A stretch of 64,000 nt of DNA from NCBI RefSeq assembly GCF_900106745.1, contig NZ_FNNV01000001.1, positions 806,001 to 870,000 on the forward strand, given 5' to 3'. Of the stretch, positions 8,586 through 17,237 are shown in pieces. The stretch is from Paenibacillus sp. CF384 (lineage in GTDB: Bacteria > Bacillota > Bacilli > Paenibacillales > Paenibacillaceae). The position numbers and the translations under genes were made by a program. Position 1 is the first letter of the stretch, and each line of letters begins with the position of its first letter. A model generated the notes under the pieces. It ran no database searches. It had not been told where the DNA came from and saw only the letters and a list, made by a program, of their open reading frames with translations.

Positions 8586-8698
8586 AACAGTCGTCCTCCC
8601 TGGGATCATTTTCCTCTATTGTAGCGATCTAAGGATGAACTTCGCAACCTGCCTCCCACCTTCTCCGACGGACAAAAAAACGACCCGTAAGCATAGGC

Positions 8699-9121
8699 TC
8701 ACAGATCGCTCTTGTGTACAATATTGTTGCTCCTTCGTCGACCGCTGATTGCAAGGAGTCCGCTATCAACTCCATAACCGATAGCGATGCCCACCGTATA
8801 ACGAATTAGATCAATGCCAAGGAATCCTTGCCCAAGCACCAATCCACCAATCACTGTCGAGCGCAGCGCATGAATCCAATCTGCCTGATACAGCTGGCTG
8901 AATTCAATCGCCATACAGAATAGGAAGCTGATACCGGCTGCAATCGAAGCGCGTTGGCGAACTAAGCATCCTCTAAAGCCAACATAGATCATACCTGCCC
9001 AGAGGGCATCGCCGGCATGATCCGCAACAAACCTTGGGAGGCGATCTCCGAAGTGCCTAACAGACAGCCCCAGTACAATCAGCACCACAGCTGCGATGAA
9101 ATAGTAGATACGACGTCTCAT
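8699..9121 (-). CDS. DUF2809 membrane protein
   Basis: 140 residues with about four transmembrane segments, from an N-terminal helix (IYYFIAAVVLIVLGLSVRHF) to TVGIAIGYGVDSGL. The motif DALWAGMIYVGF and the acidic CMAIEFSQLYQADWI are typical of DUF2809 proteins, an uncharacterised integral membrane family. It lies 22 bases downstream of the DUF3900-type gene and may be cotranscribed with it. Confidence 0.75.
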   Translation of the reverse strand: MRRRIYYFIAAVVLIVLGLSVRHFGDRLPRFVADHAGDALWAGMIYVGFRGCLVRQRASIAAGISFLFCMAIEFSQLYQADWIHALRSTVIGGLVLGQGFLGIDLIRYTVGIAIGYGVDSGLLAISGRRRSNNIVHKSDL

Positions 9122-9143
9122 TCGAAGCCCCTAACTACCGGTT

Positions 9144-10244
9144 TTAGTAAGGCAAATCATGCTTGCTCGTGTCTGCCTTCTCTTTCTTCCGTCCGACCAC
9201 TTCGAGCACTTCCAGCAAATCCGGCGGCTGCAGCAATTCAACCGGCGACATGCTGCGATCGAATTGGAACGCATCCCCTTCAATAAGTGCAATATAACGG
9301 CCATTATAGGTTGCAAAATGAATCGATTGCCCAAACTCGGCTAGCGGTCCTTTAATGGAAACATCGCCTAATTTAAACGCTACGCTTAGGTTCGGCTGCT
9401 GCTCGACCAGACGCTCCGCCGCGGCAACAACCCGCTCCTGATCCCAGGACTGCTGCAGCTCCCTTTTCTCACTGGCCGCCCAAATTTCGAACTGATTCTC
9501 TTCTTGCTGCCGCTCTTCACCCACATGCCCCTGCCATTTATCTTCCATATACTCATGAACCATCGTCAGCATCTGCTCGCTCATAAGCTCCGGCATCGCC
9601 TTCTCATAACTGACAAAACGAAGGAAATCCTCGAAATACCGGGCATGCGACGCTTGATGAATCTTCAGCTCCCACGGCTCCAGCATGCCATCCTCCGGCA
9701 TGAACGGGTATTGAATGGACTTCATATTACGGGCGCTGATCGCCATTTCGACATGCGAAATCAGATTATGCTCATCCGTAATCCTGGCGATTTTCGGCTC
9801 AAAATCGCATTTCAATACGAAGATCAGCGGCTCATCCGTGTGACGATTCGGCGTGGCATGCACCACCAATAAAGCTCCGCCCCGCACAGCAGCCGCTTCC
9901 ATATAGAGGCGAACGAGCTCATCGGCGAAGCCGTGAAACTCTGACGCAGAACCGGAAGCACGCAGCCGCTGAAACGTATTATAGTTCGGGTTGCTGTCCA
10001 GCTCGTAGCCGGGCTCCACGATAAAACGGCCGATTTTGGTCGGCGCGCCTTCCGTGCTTGGATGACGATCCGCCTTTCTTTTACAGATACGCGTGAATTC
10101 CCCATCCAGGAAAGCCTTCAGCTCGCTCTCTGCGTAATCGTATCGATCCAAGGTTTGAAAATGTTTAAACGTCTTCGCGGCGCTGTTGTCGCCACCTTCG
10201 CCTTGTATAACAAAAAACGATAAATATTCAACGATAAAATCCAT
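9144..10244 (-). CDS. DUF3900-type protein, function unknown
   Basis: A 366-residue soluble protein with no signal peptide or membrane segment. It matches from memory the DUF3900 family of Bacillales. The early segment YLSFFVIQGEGGDNSAAKTFKHF and the layout vaguely recall nucleoid-associated NdpA-like proteins, but I see no diagnostic motif. It is rich in acidic and aromatic residues and ends in a charged tail. AAAGGAG lies 12 bases before the ATG. Confidence 0.6.
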   Translation of the reverse strand: MDFIVEYLSFFVIQGEGGDNSAAKTFKHFQTLDRYDYAESELKAFLDGEFTRICKRKADRHPSTEGAPTKIGRFIVEPGYELDSNPNYNTFQRLRASGSASEFHGFADELVRLYMEAAAVRGGALLVVHATPNRHTDEPLIFVLKCDFEPKIARITDEHNLISHVEMAISARNMKSIQYPFMPEDGMLEPWELKIHQASHARYFEDFLRFVSYEKAMPELMSEQMLTMVHEYMEDKWQGHVGEERQQEENQFEIWAASEKRELQQSWDQERVVAAAERLVEQQPNLSVAFKLGDVSIKGPLAEFGQSIHFATYNGRYIALIEGDAFQFDRSMSPVELLQPPDLLEVLEVVGRKKEKADTSKHDLPY

Positions 10245-10365
10245 CCGGTATGTAAACTCCTTTAGCTGGTGTAATGTGCGAACCCGTCAGTCAAGCGGAC
10301 ACTCAAGACATTAGCATAGCATAATTCGCTCCAAGCTGTCCTGCCGGAAACCGTGTTCGGAATAT

Positions 10366-11193
10366 TTAGAAATGATACTTCGCGTTGCATTCCGCAATCG
10401 TAGTCAGCACAAATTGCTGCACCTCTTGCGCACGTTCGAGATCCGTGTTGAACAGGGTTCCCTCTGCACCGCCGCCGCTGCGAATCTGAACAGCCTCCCG
10501 AAGGACGCGATGCCACCGACTTTGCTCCTGCTGCTGCAGTAGATAATGACCCGCTTCAAGCTTCGTAATCATGCTGCGGTGCTCCATGGTGTAGACAATT
10601 CTGGCGAGGGTCAGCACAGCGAAATCGATCCATTCTTCATCCATATAGAGCTCTGCACGAGCGGCCTTTCCTGCCCAATAGACGTTCAAATTATAGTTCA
10701 TAGCCGCGCGAATTTCATCCCATTCCACGACGATATCGAGCTCAGACGCTTCAGGGCCAAAAACCGCAATGCCGTGGTCCCTCATAATCCATGCCGATGT
10801 GGCGTCAACATAGCCGGTATGCAAGCTTTTCTTCCCGCCGTGGGTCAGTCGAGGAAAAGTCTCCCCAGCCGGTTCCGCTTTCTTGCTCAGATGGGACAAG
10901 CTCGTATACAGCCCTTCGACCGCCAGATGAAACGGATGCATGACATGTAATTCCTCATGTATTGCCGTAATCTTCGCATTGTCTTCCTCGTCTACGACAG
11001 CTTGATTTAACACGACAATGAAGTCTATATCGCTCTTCATGCTTTGATAACCGCCTAGGGCAATCGAGCCTTGAAGATAAAGTCCATGCACGAGATGCGG
11101 CACATGCAAGCGAAGCAACCGGCCAAAATCGTCCATGAGCGGAACTAGTTCATCTGGAATCATGGATTTGTTCATGTTCTTGCCCGTGTTCAT
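10366..11193 (-). CDS. Nucleotidyltransferase, aminoglycoside adenylyltransferase-like
   Basis: 275 residues. The N-terminal nucleotidyltransferase core has GSIALGGYQSMKSDIDFIVV, the GS...DxD metal and nucleotide site of the pol-beta superfamily. The C-terminal helical domain (RIVYTMEHRSMITKLEAGHY) matches the DUF4111/AadA-type C-terminal domain. Such proteins in soil Firmicutes include ANT(9)-like streptomycin/spectinomycin enzymes but also proteins of unknown substrate, so resistance is only a possibility. Good AAGGAAGGG upstream of the ATG. Confidence 0.75.
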   Translation of the reverse strand: MNTGKNMNKSMIPDELVPLMDDFGRLLRLHVPHLVHGLYLQGSIALGGYQSMKSDIDFIVVLNQAVVDEEDNAKITAIHEELHVMHPFHLAVEGLYTSLSHLSKKAEPAGETFPRLTHGGKKSLHTGYVDATSAWIMRDHGIAVFGPEASELDIVVEWDEIRAAMNYNLNVYWAGKAARAELYMDEEWIDFAVLTLARIVYTMEHRSMITKLEAGHYLLQQQEQSRWHRVLREAVQIRSGGGAEGTLFNTDLERAQEVQQFVLTTIAECNAKYHF

Positions 11194-11199
11194 GGTTCA

Positions 11200-11345
11200 C
11201 CCATCCCTTCCTTTACGCCTTGCAGTTTAGGAGCTTCTCTCCACATACTATCGGCATTGCGACCCGGCAAAAAGAGAAAAGTTGTATTATTTTCTTTCTT
11301 ATTTTAAAGATCTCAACGTGCAGAGGTGTGCCGATGGGGAAACCG
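11200..11345. other. Non-coding flank before the hairpin array
   Basis: No coding frame with a ribosome binding site was found here. The stretch around 11275-11310 is A+T-rich (TATTATTTTCTTTCTTATTTTAAAGA). With the repeat array it forms a ~650-base gene-free interval between helD and the nucleotidyltransferase gene. Confidence 0.5.
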
Positions 11346-11810
11346 ATGCGCTTTCTGTGCGGAGAGTCGGGTTTTCCTACTCTCAGCCATTTTTTGAGAC
11401 AGTTTAGCCTCTGAGAGTCGGATTTTCCGATTCTCAGCCTGCGCAAACTGCGAAATCAAGTCGTTTCTGATGCCGAGAGTCGGGTTTTCCTACTCTCAGC
11501 CTTTTATGGAGACGGTTTTGCCTCTGAGAGTCGGATTTTCCGATTCTCAGCCTAAAAGGCAATGAAATCGAGGCACTTACTGAGCTGAGAGTTCAATTTT
11601 CGAACTCTCAACGAAAGACCAATGCCAGAAAGGAGATCATGTGGAGTGTTGGCGATGCCGAGAGCCGCATATCCGCTTTCAAAGCCCAAAACGAGCTAGT
11701 TTGCTCGCTGATAGCGGAATAGCCGCTCTCAGCGGAAGAAAGGTGCGAGTATGTAGTGAATTTGGAGTGTTGGCGATACCGGGAGCGGAATAGCCGCTCT
11801 CAACGGGAGT
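11345..11810. repeat. Array of eight regularly spaced hairpin repeats
   Basis: Eight inverted repeats share GAGAG/CTCTC outer arms, beginning at about 11362, 11412, 11475, 11525, 11586, 11660, 11708 and 11781. The first four belong to a 113-bp tandem duplication, each unit holding one hairpin with GAGAGTCGGG arms and one with TGAGAGTCGG/CCGATTCTCA arms and a TTTT loop. The fifth has perfect TGAGAGTTC/GAACTCTCA arms. The last three carry a GCGGAATAGCCGC-like core and lie in a second repeat of 121-bp period marked by TGGAGTGTTGGCGAT at 11642 and 11763. The arms covary between copies. No protein is encoded. Confidence 0.85.
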
Positions 11811-11846
11811 CGGTGCGCAAAAGGAAATAATGCGGCGTCAAGGCGA

Positions 11847-11891
11847 TAAAAACAAGGCTGCCCCCTGTCATCAACGGATGACAGGGGGCAG
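11847..11891 (-). terminator. Strong terminator after helD
   Basis: A perfect 15-bp stem (GCTGCCCCCTGTCAT and its complement) with a 6-base loop, followed on the minus strand by CTTGTTTTT. It directly follows the helD stop. Confidence 0.9.
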
Positions 11892-11905
11892 CTGTAGACT
11901 ATTTA

Positions 11906-13999
11906 CTATCCAGCAACAACAGGCTCGGAGACCAAGGAGGTCAACTCGCCGCAGTAGAGCAGCTTTAACTTATGCAGCGCACGCGTACAAGCGACATAGA
12001 GCAGCTTGGAATCGTTGCTGCCGAAGCTGTCTCCATCTGCGTCCGCAATCAGCACGGCGTCGAACTCGAGACCCTTGGATAGATACGCAGGAACGACGGT
12101 CAATCCGCCGCCGTAGGCATCTTGTTTACTTTGCACGAGCGAAGCCGCTATGCCCGCTTCAGCAAGCTTACCGGCAATCTCCTCGCAGGAGCGTGCCGTT
12201 CTGCCCATCACGGCCATCGTCCGATAATGGCCGGACTTCTGCCATTCCTTCACGGTTTCAACGACCATATCAAGCCGCTTCTCATCAGAAGCAGCGTTCG
12301 TTACTTCCACCATTTCGCCGCTTCGGAACACTGGGACAGCTGGCTTCACGCCGGTCCCCATCCCTCCGAGCACAAGGTTCGCGAAATCAATGATTTCCAT
12401 CGTGGACCGATAACTCCGATCGAGCTCGAAATATCCTGTATCGTCGTCCGGGAGCAGCGAAGTCAGCTCTTTCCAGCTATGAATACCGACATAGCCGTGA
12501 ATCCCTTGCTGCAAGTCGCCGAGCACCGTCATCGACGGCTGACGCTGGCACTGCTTCAGCGCTTCAAGCTGAAACGGCGAGTAATCCTGCGCCTCATCGA
12601 TGACGATATGATCATACGGCGAGTGCTCGAAGCCGAACAGCCGCAGCTGAATATATACAAGCGGCGCCAGATCCTCCGGCTGAACGAGCTTCTGCTTCAG
12701 CGCTTTGATCGTCGCTGCAGTGCTCTTCGCAGGCAGCAGCTCTTGAACGGCCGGCTCACGCAGCAATGAGCTGTACAGCTGCGATGCCGTATACGAAGGA
12801 ATCTTCTTCGTATACGCGTTCAACTTCGTACCCAGCTGCGACTTCAGCTTGCTGTCGGTCAGTCTGCGCGTCTTCCATTCGGACTCCAGCCAGCGCTTGA
12901 GCCGACTAACCAGTCGACTGCGCCGCTTCATATAAGGCTCGCTTGCATCATCCGTTGACAGCCACTCGACGATCATAGCCGGCGTTACCTTCCATCCGGG
13001 CATGGGCTCGAAGGACTGCTCCGGAATAAGCGAAGCTTCGGTTAACGCCAGCTTCTCATCAACGAGCGCCTTGAAAGCCAAACTTCCCTTCACACGACTC
13101 GGCGCATGCTCCATTTCTTCGCGCGTTCTCGGTTGCTCGAACCAATACACGAAAGGATCATAAGCCTCATCCAGACGAACCTCATGCTGCAGCTGCTCCT
13201 GCGCCCAATCGGCAAAAGTTGTCTGCAGAATGTCACCGACACCCAGCTCCGGCAATACGCCGGAAATATAATCAAGGAACATGCGGTTAGGCGCGAAAAT
13301 AACCATCCGCTCTGCCCGAATAGCACCTGCATAACGATACAGCAGATAGGCTAACCTGTGCAGCGCTACGGTCGTTTTTCCACTACCCGCAACCCCTTGA
13401 ATGAAAACAGCTTTATTTTTATCCGTACGAATGATGCGATCCTGCTCCTGCTGAATCGTCGAGACGATATCGCGCAGCTTGTTGTCCTTGCTCTCACCCA
13501 GCCGATAGAGCAGAAACTCATCGGTAACGGACTCTTCTTCCTGGCCCCGCACGTAGCTGTCGACAACCCGCTCAAGTTTCCCTTCTCGGACCATCAGATT
13601 GCGTTTGAGATGCACCGTACCTTCAACATCGCCATCCGGCGATTCATACGTAACAGGCGCTTCCCCGCCGCTGAAAGCATAGAACAGGCTCGCCACTGGC
13701 GCGCGCCAGTCGACGACCAACACTTCATTCGACTTCTCATGGGCAACGCCGGCTTTGCCGATATAGAGCGGCTTCGGCGCAGGATGCACCATCTCTTGAA
13801 AATCAATTCGGCCAAAATAAGGCTCTCGCTCGGCCACCTCCAGCCGTTGCTGCCGCTGTTCGCGCTGCAGCTCCAACATTTGCTCGGTGAAGTCATTGCC
13901 GGTGTAGCGCGGTCCGATTTGGCGAAGCTGTTTGCGAATTTGCAGCAGCACTTCGTCTACGCGCGCAGCCTCTTCTTGAAAGGCACTTTGAACGGTCAT
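11906..13999 (-). CDS. helD: HelD-type RNA polymerase-recycling helicase (UvrD-like)
   Basis: 697 residues. It has an N-terminal coiled region (QEEAARVDEVLLQIRKQLRQI) and then a split UvrD-like superfamily 1 ATPase with Walker [16 protein letters not shown], Walker B IVIDEAQDYSPFQ and the late motif YLSKGLEFDAVLIADAD. In Bacillus, HelD binds RNA polymerase and removes stalled complexes from DNA; the same is inferred here. The ATG at 13999 has AGGGAGG seven to eight bases upstream. A long leader and a strong promoter precede it. Confidence 0.85.
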   Translation of the reverse strand: MTVQSAFQEEAARVDEVLLQIRKQLRQIGPRYTGNDFTEQMLELQREQRQQRLEVAEREPYFGRIDFQEMVHPAPKPLYIGKAGVAHEKSNEVLVVDWRAPVASLFYAFSGGEAPVTYESPDGDVEGTVHLKRNLMVREGKLERVVDSYVRGQEEESVTDEFLLYRLGESKDNKLRDIVSTIQQEQDRIIRTDKNKAVFIQGVAGSGKTTVALHRLAYLLYRYAGAIRAERMVIFAPNRMFLDYISGVLPELGVGDILQTTFADWAQEQLQHEVRLDEAYDPFVYWFEQPRTREEMEHAPSRVKGSLAFKALVDEKLALTEASLIPEQSFEPMPGWKVTPAMIVEWLSTDDASEPYMKRRSRLVSRLKRWLESEWKTRRLTDSKLKSQLGTKLNAYTKKIPSYTASQLYSSLLREPAVQELLPAKSTAATIKALKQKLVQPEDLAPLVYIQLRLFGFEHSPYDHIVIDEAQDYSPFQLEALKQCQRQPSMTVLGDLQQGIHGYVGIHSWKELTSLLPDDDTGYFELDRSYRSTMEIIDFANLVLGGMGTGVKPAVPVFRSGEMVEVTNAASDEKRLDMVVETVKEWQKSGHYRTMAVMGRTARSCEEIAGKLAEAGIAASLVQSKQDAYGGGLTVVPAYLSKGLEFDAVLIADADGDSFGSNDSKLLYVACTRALHKLKLLYCGELTSLVSEPVVAG

Positions 14000-14100
14000 G
14001 TCAGTTACCTCCCTCTGCGACTGCAAGCCGCTTGCATTCTATGCAGCGTATGATACAGCTCTCGCCGCCCATTCCCATAGACTTACAAGGAGGCGGCGAA

Positions 14101-14120
14101 AGCCGCATTCGCATGCGGCT
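14101..14120 (-). other. Hairpin in the helD 5' leader
   Basis: A perfect stem AGCCGCAT / ATGCGGCT with a 4-base loop lies in the ~170-base leader between the helD promoter and its ATG. There is no T run after it, so it is not a plain terminator. It may affect leader folding or stability. Confidence 0.5.
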
Positions 14121-14174
14121 TGGTCTGAAAATATGTGATAATTGATAAGGCTCCGAGGCGGAGCACGAGTGCCC

Positions 14175-14204
14175 ACTATAGCATAACCAAACCGTCCGAG
14201 TCAA
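14175..14204 (-). promoter_or_regulatory. Sigma-A promoter of helD
   Basis: -35 TTGACT (14199-14204) and extended -10 TGC-TATAGT (-10 hexamer at 14175-14180), with an 18-base spacer. Transcription would start near 14168 and give a leader of about 170 bases. Confidence 0.7.
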
Positions 14205-14233
14205 TCCATCCCATTTTAGACAAGATACGTCTA

Positions 14234-14524
14234 TTACAGCACCGTACGGAGCAACCAGATCACAACGATAATATGCAAAATAAGTAAGAGCGGCAGCCCA
14301 ACAGAAAATGAAGGATGCTTCGTCTTGTGACGGAACATCCGCATGGCGATGAATCCGCCGAGTGCTCCGCCTATTGCGCTCATGCCGAGCAATCGACGTT
14401 CAGGGATGCGATGCCTGCGGTCGCGGACGGACCGCGTTTTGTCAATACGCATTAGGGCGAAAACGTAAACGTTGATAACGATGATGTAAGCTAAAACAAG
14501 CTTGTCCAGTAATGTCAGTGTCAT
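14234..14524 (-). CDS. DUF1294 membrane protein
   Basis: 96 residues. The N-terminal helix is about 8-25. The central RIDKTRSVRDRRHRIPERRLLGMSAIGGALGGFIAMRMFRHKTKH is the hallmark basic and glycine-rich core of DUF1294, followed by a C-terminal helix (VGLPLLLILHIIVVIWLL). The family is small, integral and uncharacterised. AAGGAGG lies just upstream of the ATG, immediately after hrpB, so the two probably form an operon. Confidence 0.85.
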   Translation of the reverse strand: MTLTLLDKLVLAYIIVINVYVFALMRIDKTRSVRDRRHRIPERRLLGMSAIGGALGGFIAMRMFRHKTKHPSFSVGLPLLLILHIIVVIWLLRTVL

Positions 14525-14537
14525 GCAGCAGACCTCC

Positions 14538-17084
14538 TTAATTCTTGGGGCGTGGCTTCGCGCGGTTCGTCGGCTCGGCCTCCAGCGGATTATCCGGCCA
14601 GTAGTGCTTGGGATAACGGCCTTTCAAATCCTTCTTAATTTCAAAATAAGCATGCTGCCAGAAGCTCGCTAGATCCTGCGTCACCTGTACGGGTCGCTGT
14701 GCCGGAGAGAGCAGATGAATCGTCACGGGCAGCTTCCCTCCTGCAATGCGGGGCGTTTGCTGTAATCCAAACAGCTCCTGCAGCCGAACGGCAACAAAAG
14801 GAGCTGCCGGATCGCTGTAATCGAACGGAATCCGCGAGCCGCTCGGCACGGTGATATGAGTCGGTATCTCCTGATCGAGCTCTGAACGTTCCTGCCAAGT
14901 AAGCAGCGATTCCAATAGAGTCACCATAGACAACCGCGACAGATCGCTTCGACTTCGCATCCCACCTATATAAGGTGAGAGCCAATCAGACAACGTCGCA
15001 ATTAAAGCCTCACTCGAAACATCGGGCCAGTTACTATTGTGCGTATGCATAAGCGCAATCCGTGCTTGCAGCTGACGGGCCTGCTTCGACCATGGGAGCA
15101 GCTCCAAACCTTGTTCAGCGATACCGCTAAGCAGCGCCTCTGCGACAAGTGCCGGCTCAGCATCCGTGAGCTGCGTTTCTTTGAGAATTAGCGAACCAAG
15201 CCTTTGTCTGCGCCGTGCCCGCACGGACTCCGTCTGCCGATTCCATTTCACTTCCGTTTCCGTCTCGATCTGATCGGCAAAATAATGCTCGATCTCCGCA
15301 AGCGTAATCGGCGCTGCTAGCTGAATGCGGCTGTCGCTCCCGCTGTCTTCCAGCTCCGCTGCAGCCAGATAAGCCAAGCTCGATAACGGCTGCAGCTCTT
15401 GAATGGCTGCGCCTCGGCCGCTGCGGAGCAGGTAGCGGCCGTCGCTGCGGCGCTGCGCGATGCGGTCGGGATACGCGAGCCCGAGCAGCAAGCCGCAGCT
15501 ATCGCCAGACTGCTGCGCCGCCGCCGCATCATGGATGCCCGCTGCGCGCATCCATTCCCGAGCCTCCGCGGCGATGCGTTTCACCGCAGCCTCGTCCGGC
15601 TGCTCGCCAGCGGCCCGCCCATGCAGCGCATCTAAGCGAAGCCGCATGTCGATGCTGCGCGATTGGCGCAGCAGGTCGCGGTCGCTTAGCAGTGCCGCAA
15701 GCTCGCACGCGAGGCGGCCAAGGCCGAGCTTCTTGGCTTGCAGCACCATATGCGCAAGCCTAGGGTGCATGCCAAGCTCCGCCATCTCGCGTCCGTGAGC
15801 GGTCGGCTTCCCGTCCGCGTCAATGGCTTCCAGCTCGCGCAATAGCTCCAACGCTTGCGAATATGCGGCCGCCGGCGGCTTCGTGAGCCAGGCCAAATCT
15901 TCGCCCGGATCTGCGATCCCCCAGATCGCCAGCTCTAGCGCAAGCGGCGCCAAGTCGGCACCGAGCAGCTCCGGATCGCTCTGAGGCTGCAAACGAGCAT
16001 GCATTTGCTCCGTCCACAGCCGGTAACAGTAACCCGGCGCTTCCCGACCGGCACGACCGCGCCGTTGATCTGCGGAAGCGATGGAGACAGGTACCGTCTC
16101 CAATCTCGCCATTCCGGTCCGAGCCGAGAATCGCGGTACGCGGCTTAGTCCGGCGTCCACCACAATTCGCACGCCGCGCACCGTGACGCTGGATTCGGCA
16201 ATCGAAGTGGCGAGGACGATTTTGCGCAAGCCCGGCGCGGAAGGTGGCGCGACGGCACGATCTTGCGCCTCCGGCGGCAGCGCGCCGTATAGCGGCATAA
16301 TCGCGAGCAATTCCGCTCCAGGCAGTGAAGCGGACGACTGAGCGGCTCGCAGCAGCCCTTCGACCCGCCTAATTTCACCGACTCCGGGCAGGAATACGAG
16401 GGCATCCCCATCATGCTGACGCATCGCTTCCATTACTGTTCGAGCAGCAGCATCTTCCATTCTGCCGGATACCGGCTTGTCAGCATAATAAGTCTCGACC
16501 GGATAAGCACGACCTTCGCTCACAAGCATTGGAGCATCGCCGAGCAACGAGGCAACAGGCTCTGCTTCAAGCGTCGCCGACATGACAAGCAGCCGCAGTT
16601 CCTCACGCAAGACGGACTGCGTTTGCAGACAGAGCGCCAGCCCTAAGTCTCCGTGCAAATGCCGCTCATGAAACTCGTCGAAGATAACGAGTCCAACGCC
16701 TTCAAGTGCCTGGTCCGCTTGCAGCATCCGCGTCAGAACGCCTTCTGTAATAACCTCAATAACGGTATTCGGTCCGACTTTGGTATCCATCCGCACGCGA
16801 TACCCAACCGTTCCTCCCACTTGTTCGCCGAGCGCTGATGCCATATAACGAGCGGCCGATCGAGCCGCCAAACGGCGCGGCTCCAGCATGAGGATACGCT
16901 GGCCTTGAAGCCACGGCGCATCCAGCAGAGCAAGCGGTACTCGTGTCGTCTTCCCCGCGCCGGGGGAGGCAACGAGCACGGCAGAAGTCCTTTCTTCGAG
17001 CACCTGCCGCAGCTCAGGCAGAAGACTATCAATCGGAAGCGGTTCTTCAGCGCGAACCGTTCGATTGTGATTTCGTTCGTTCAT
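14538..17084 (-). CDS. hrpB: ATP-dependent helicase HrpB
   Basis: 848 residues of a DEAH/RHA-family RNA helicase. Walker A is ASPGAGKTTRVPLALL (~38-53), with DEFHERH (motif II), SATLEAEP (motif III), AESSVTVRGVR and QRRGRAGREAPGYCYRL (motif VI), then the HrpB C-terminal region ending HYWPDNPLEAEPTNRAKPRP. Its cellular role is undefined. HrpB is common in proteobacteria and patchier in Firmicutes. AGGGGA lies upstream of the ATG. Confidence 0.9.
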   Translation of the reverse strand: MNERNHNRTVRAEEPLPIDSLLPELRQVLEERTSAVLVASPGAGKTTRVPLALLDAPWLQGQRILMLEPRRLAARSAARYMASALGEQVGGTVGYRVRMDTKVGPNTVIEVITEGVLTRMLQADQALEGVGLVIFDEFHERHLHGDLGLALCLQTQSVLREELRLLVMSATLEAEPVASLLGDAPMLVSEGRAYPVETYYADKPVSGRMEDAAARTVMEAMRQHDGDALVFLPGVGEIRRVEGLLRAAQSSASLPGAELLAIMPLYGALPPEAQDRAVAPPSAPGLRKIVLATSIAESSVTVRGVRIVVDAGLSRVPRFSARTGMARLETVPVSIASADQRRGRAGREAPGYCYRLWTEQMHARLQPQSDPELLGADLAPLALELAIWGIADPGEDLAWLTKPPAAAYSQALELLRELEAIDADGKPTAHGREMAELGMHPRLAHMVLQAKKLGLGRLACELAALLSDRDLLRQSRSIDMRLRLDALHGRAAGEQPDEAAVKRIAAEAREWMRAAGIHDAAAAQQSGDSCGLLLGLAYPDRIAQRRSDGRYLLRSGRGAAIQELQPLSSLAYLAAAELEDSGSDSRIQLAAPITLAEIEHYFADQIETETEVKWNRQTESVRARRRQRLGSLILKETQLTDAEPALVAEALLSGIAEQGLELLPWSKQARQLQARIALMHTHNSNWPDVSSEALIATLSDWLSPYIGGMRSRSDLSRLSMVTLLESLLTWQERSELDQEIPTHITVPSGSRIPFDYSDPAAPFVAVRLQELFGLQQTPRIAGGKLPVTIHLLSPAQRPVQVTQDLASFWQHAYFEIKKDLKGRYPKHYWPDNPLEAEPTNRAKPRPKN

Positions 17085-17154
17085 GATTCGTTCCCCTGTC
17101 TCTCAAACTCATATGTCCTATTATAGAGACTTACCGCTTTCATCGTCAAAACTC

Positions 17155-17184
17155 AAAAAACCGCCAGAGACAAGTCTCTGACGG
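17155..17184 (-). terminator. Terminator at the end of the mannan gene cluster
   Basis: An 11-bp stem (CCGTCAGAGAC / GTCTCTGGCGG, one G-T pair) with a 2-base loop, followed by TTTTTTGAG on the minus strand. It lies 54 bases after the last glycosidase gene. Confidence 0.85.
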
Positions 17185-17237
17185 CCATACCAATCACTAT
17201 GACGTTTCGAATATACAGCTGCCGTGTTGCAAGAAGC

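Noticed and set aside
8660-8698. Terminator after the DUF2809 gene (T run TTTTTTT on the minus strand)
   Set aside because: The T run is good, but the preceding stem (GAGCC/GGGTC) has a mismatch and only four pairs, so I left it out of the feature list.
10366-11193. Calling the nucleotidyltransferase a known resistance gene
   Set aside because: The fold and active site match AadA/ANT(9)-type enzymes, but similarity alone does not show the substrate, so no gene symbol is given.
11345-11810. CRISPR array reading of the repeats
   Set aside because: The repeats are palindromic, vary in sequence and have similar, themselves repeated, spacers; no cas gene is near. A tandem hairpin array fits better.
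12122-12769. Long plus-strand reading frame opposite helD
   Set aside because: It has no ribosome binding site or recognisable protein and lies opposite a well-supported helicase gene; it is a codon-usage shadow. The same holds for the long opposite frames at 29585-30541, 48843-49991 and 58422-59249.
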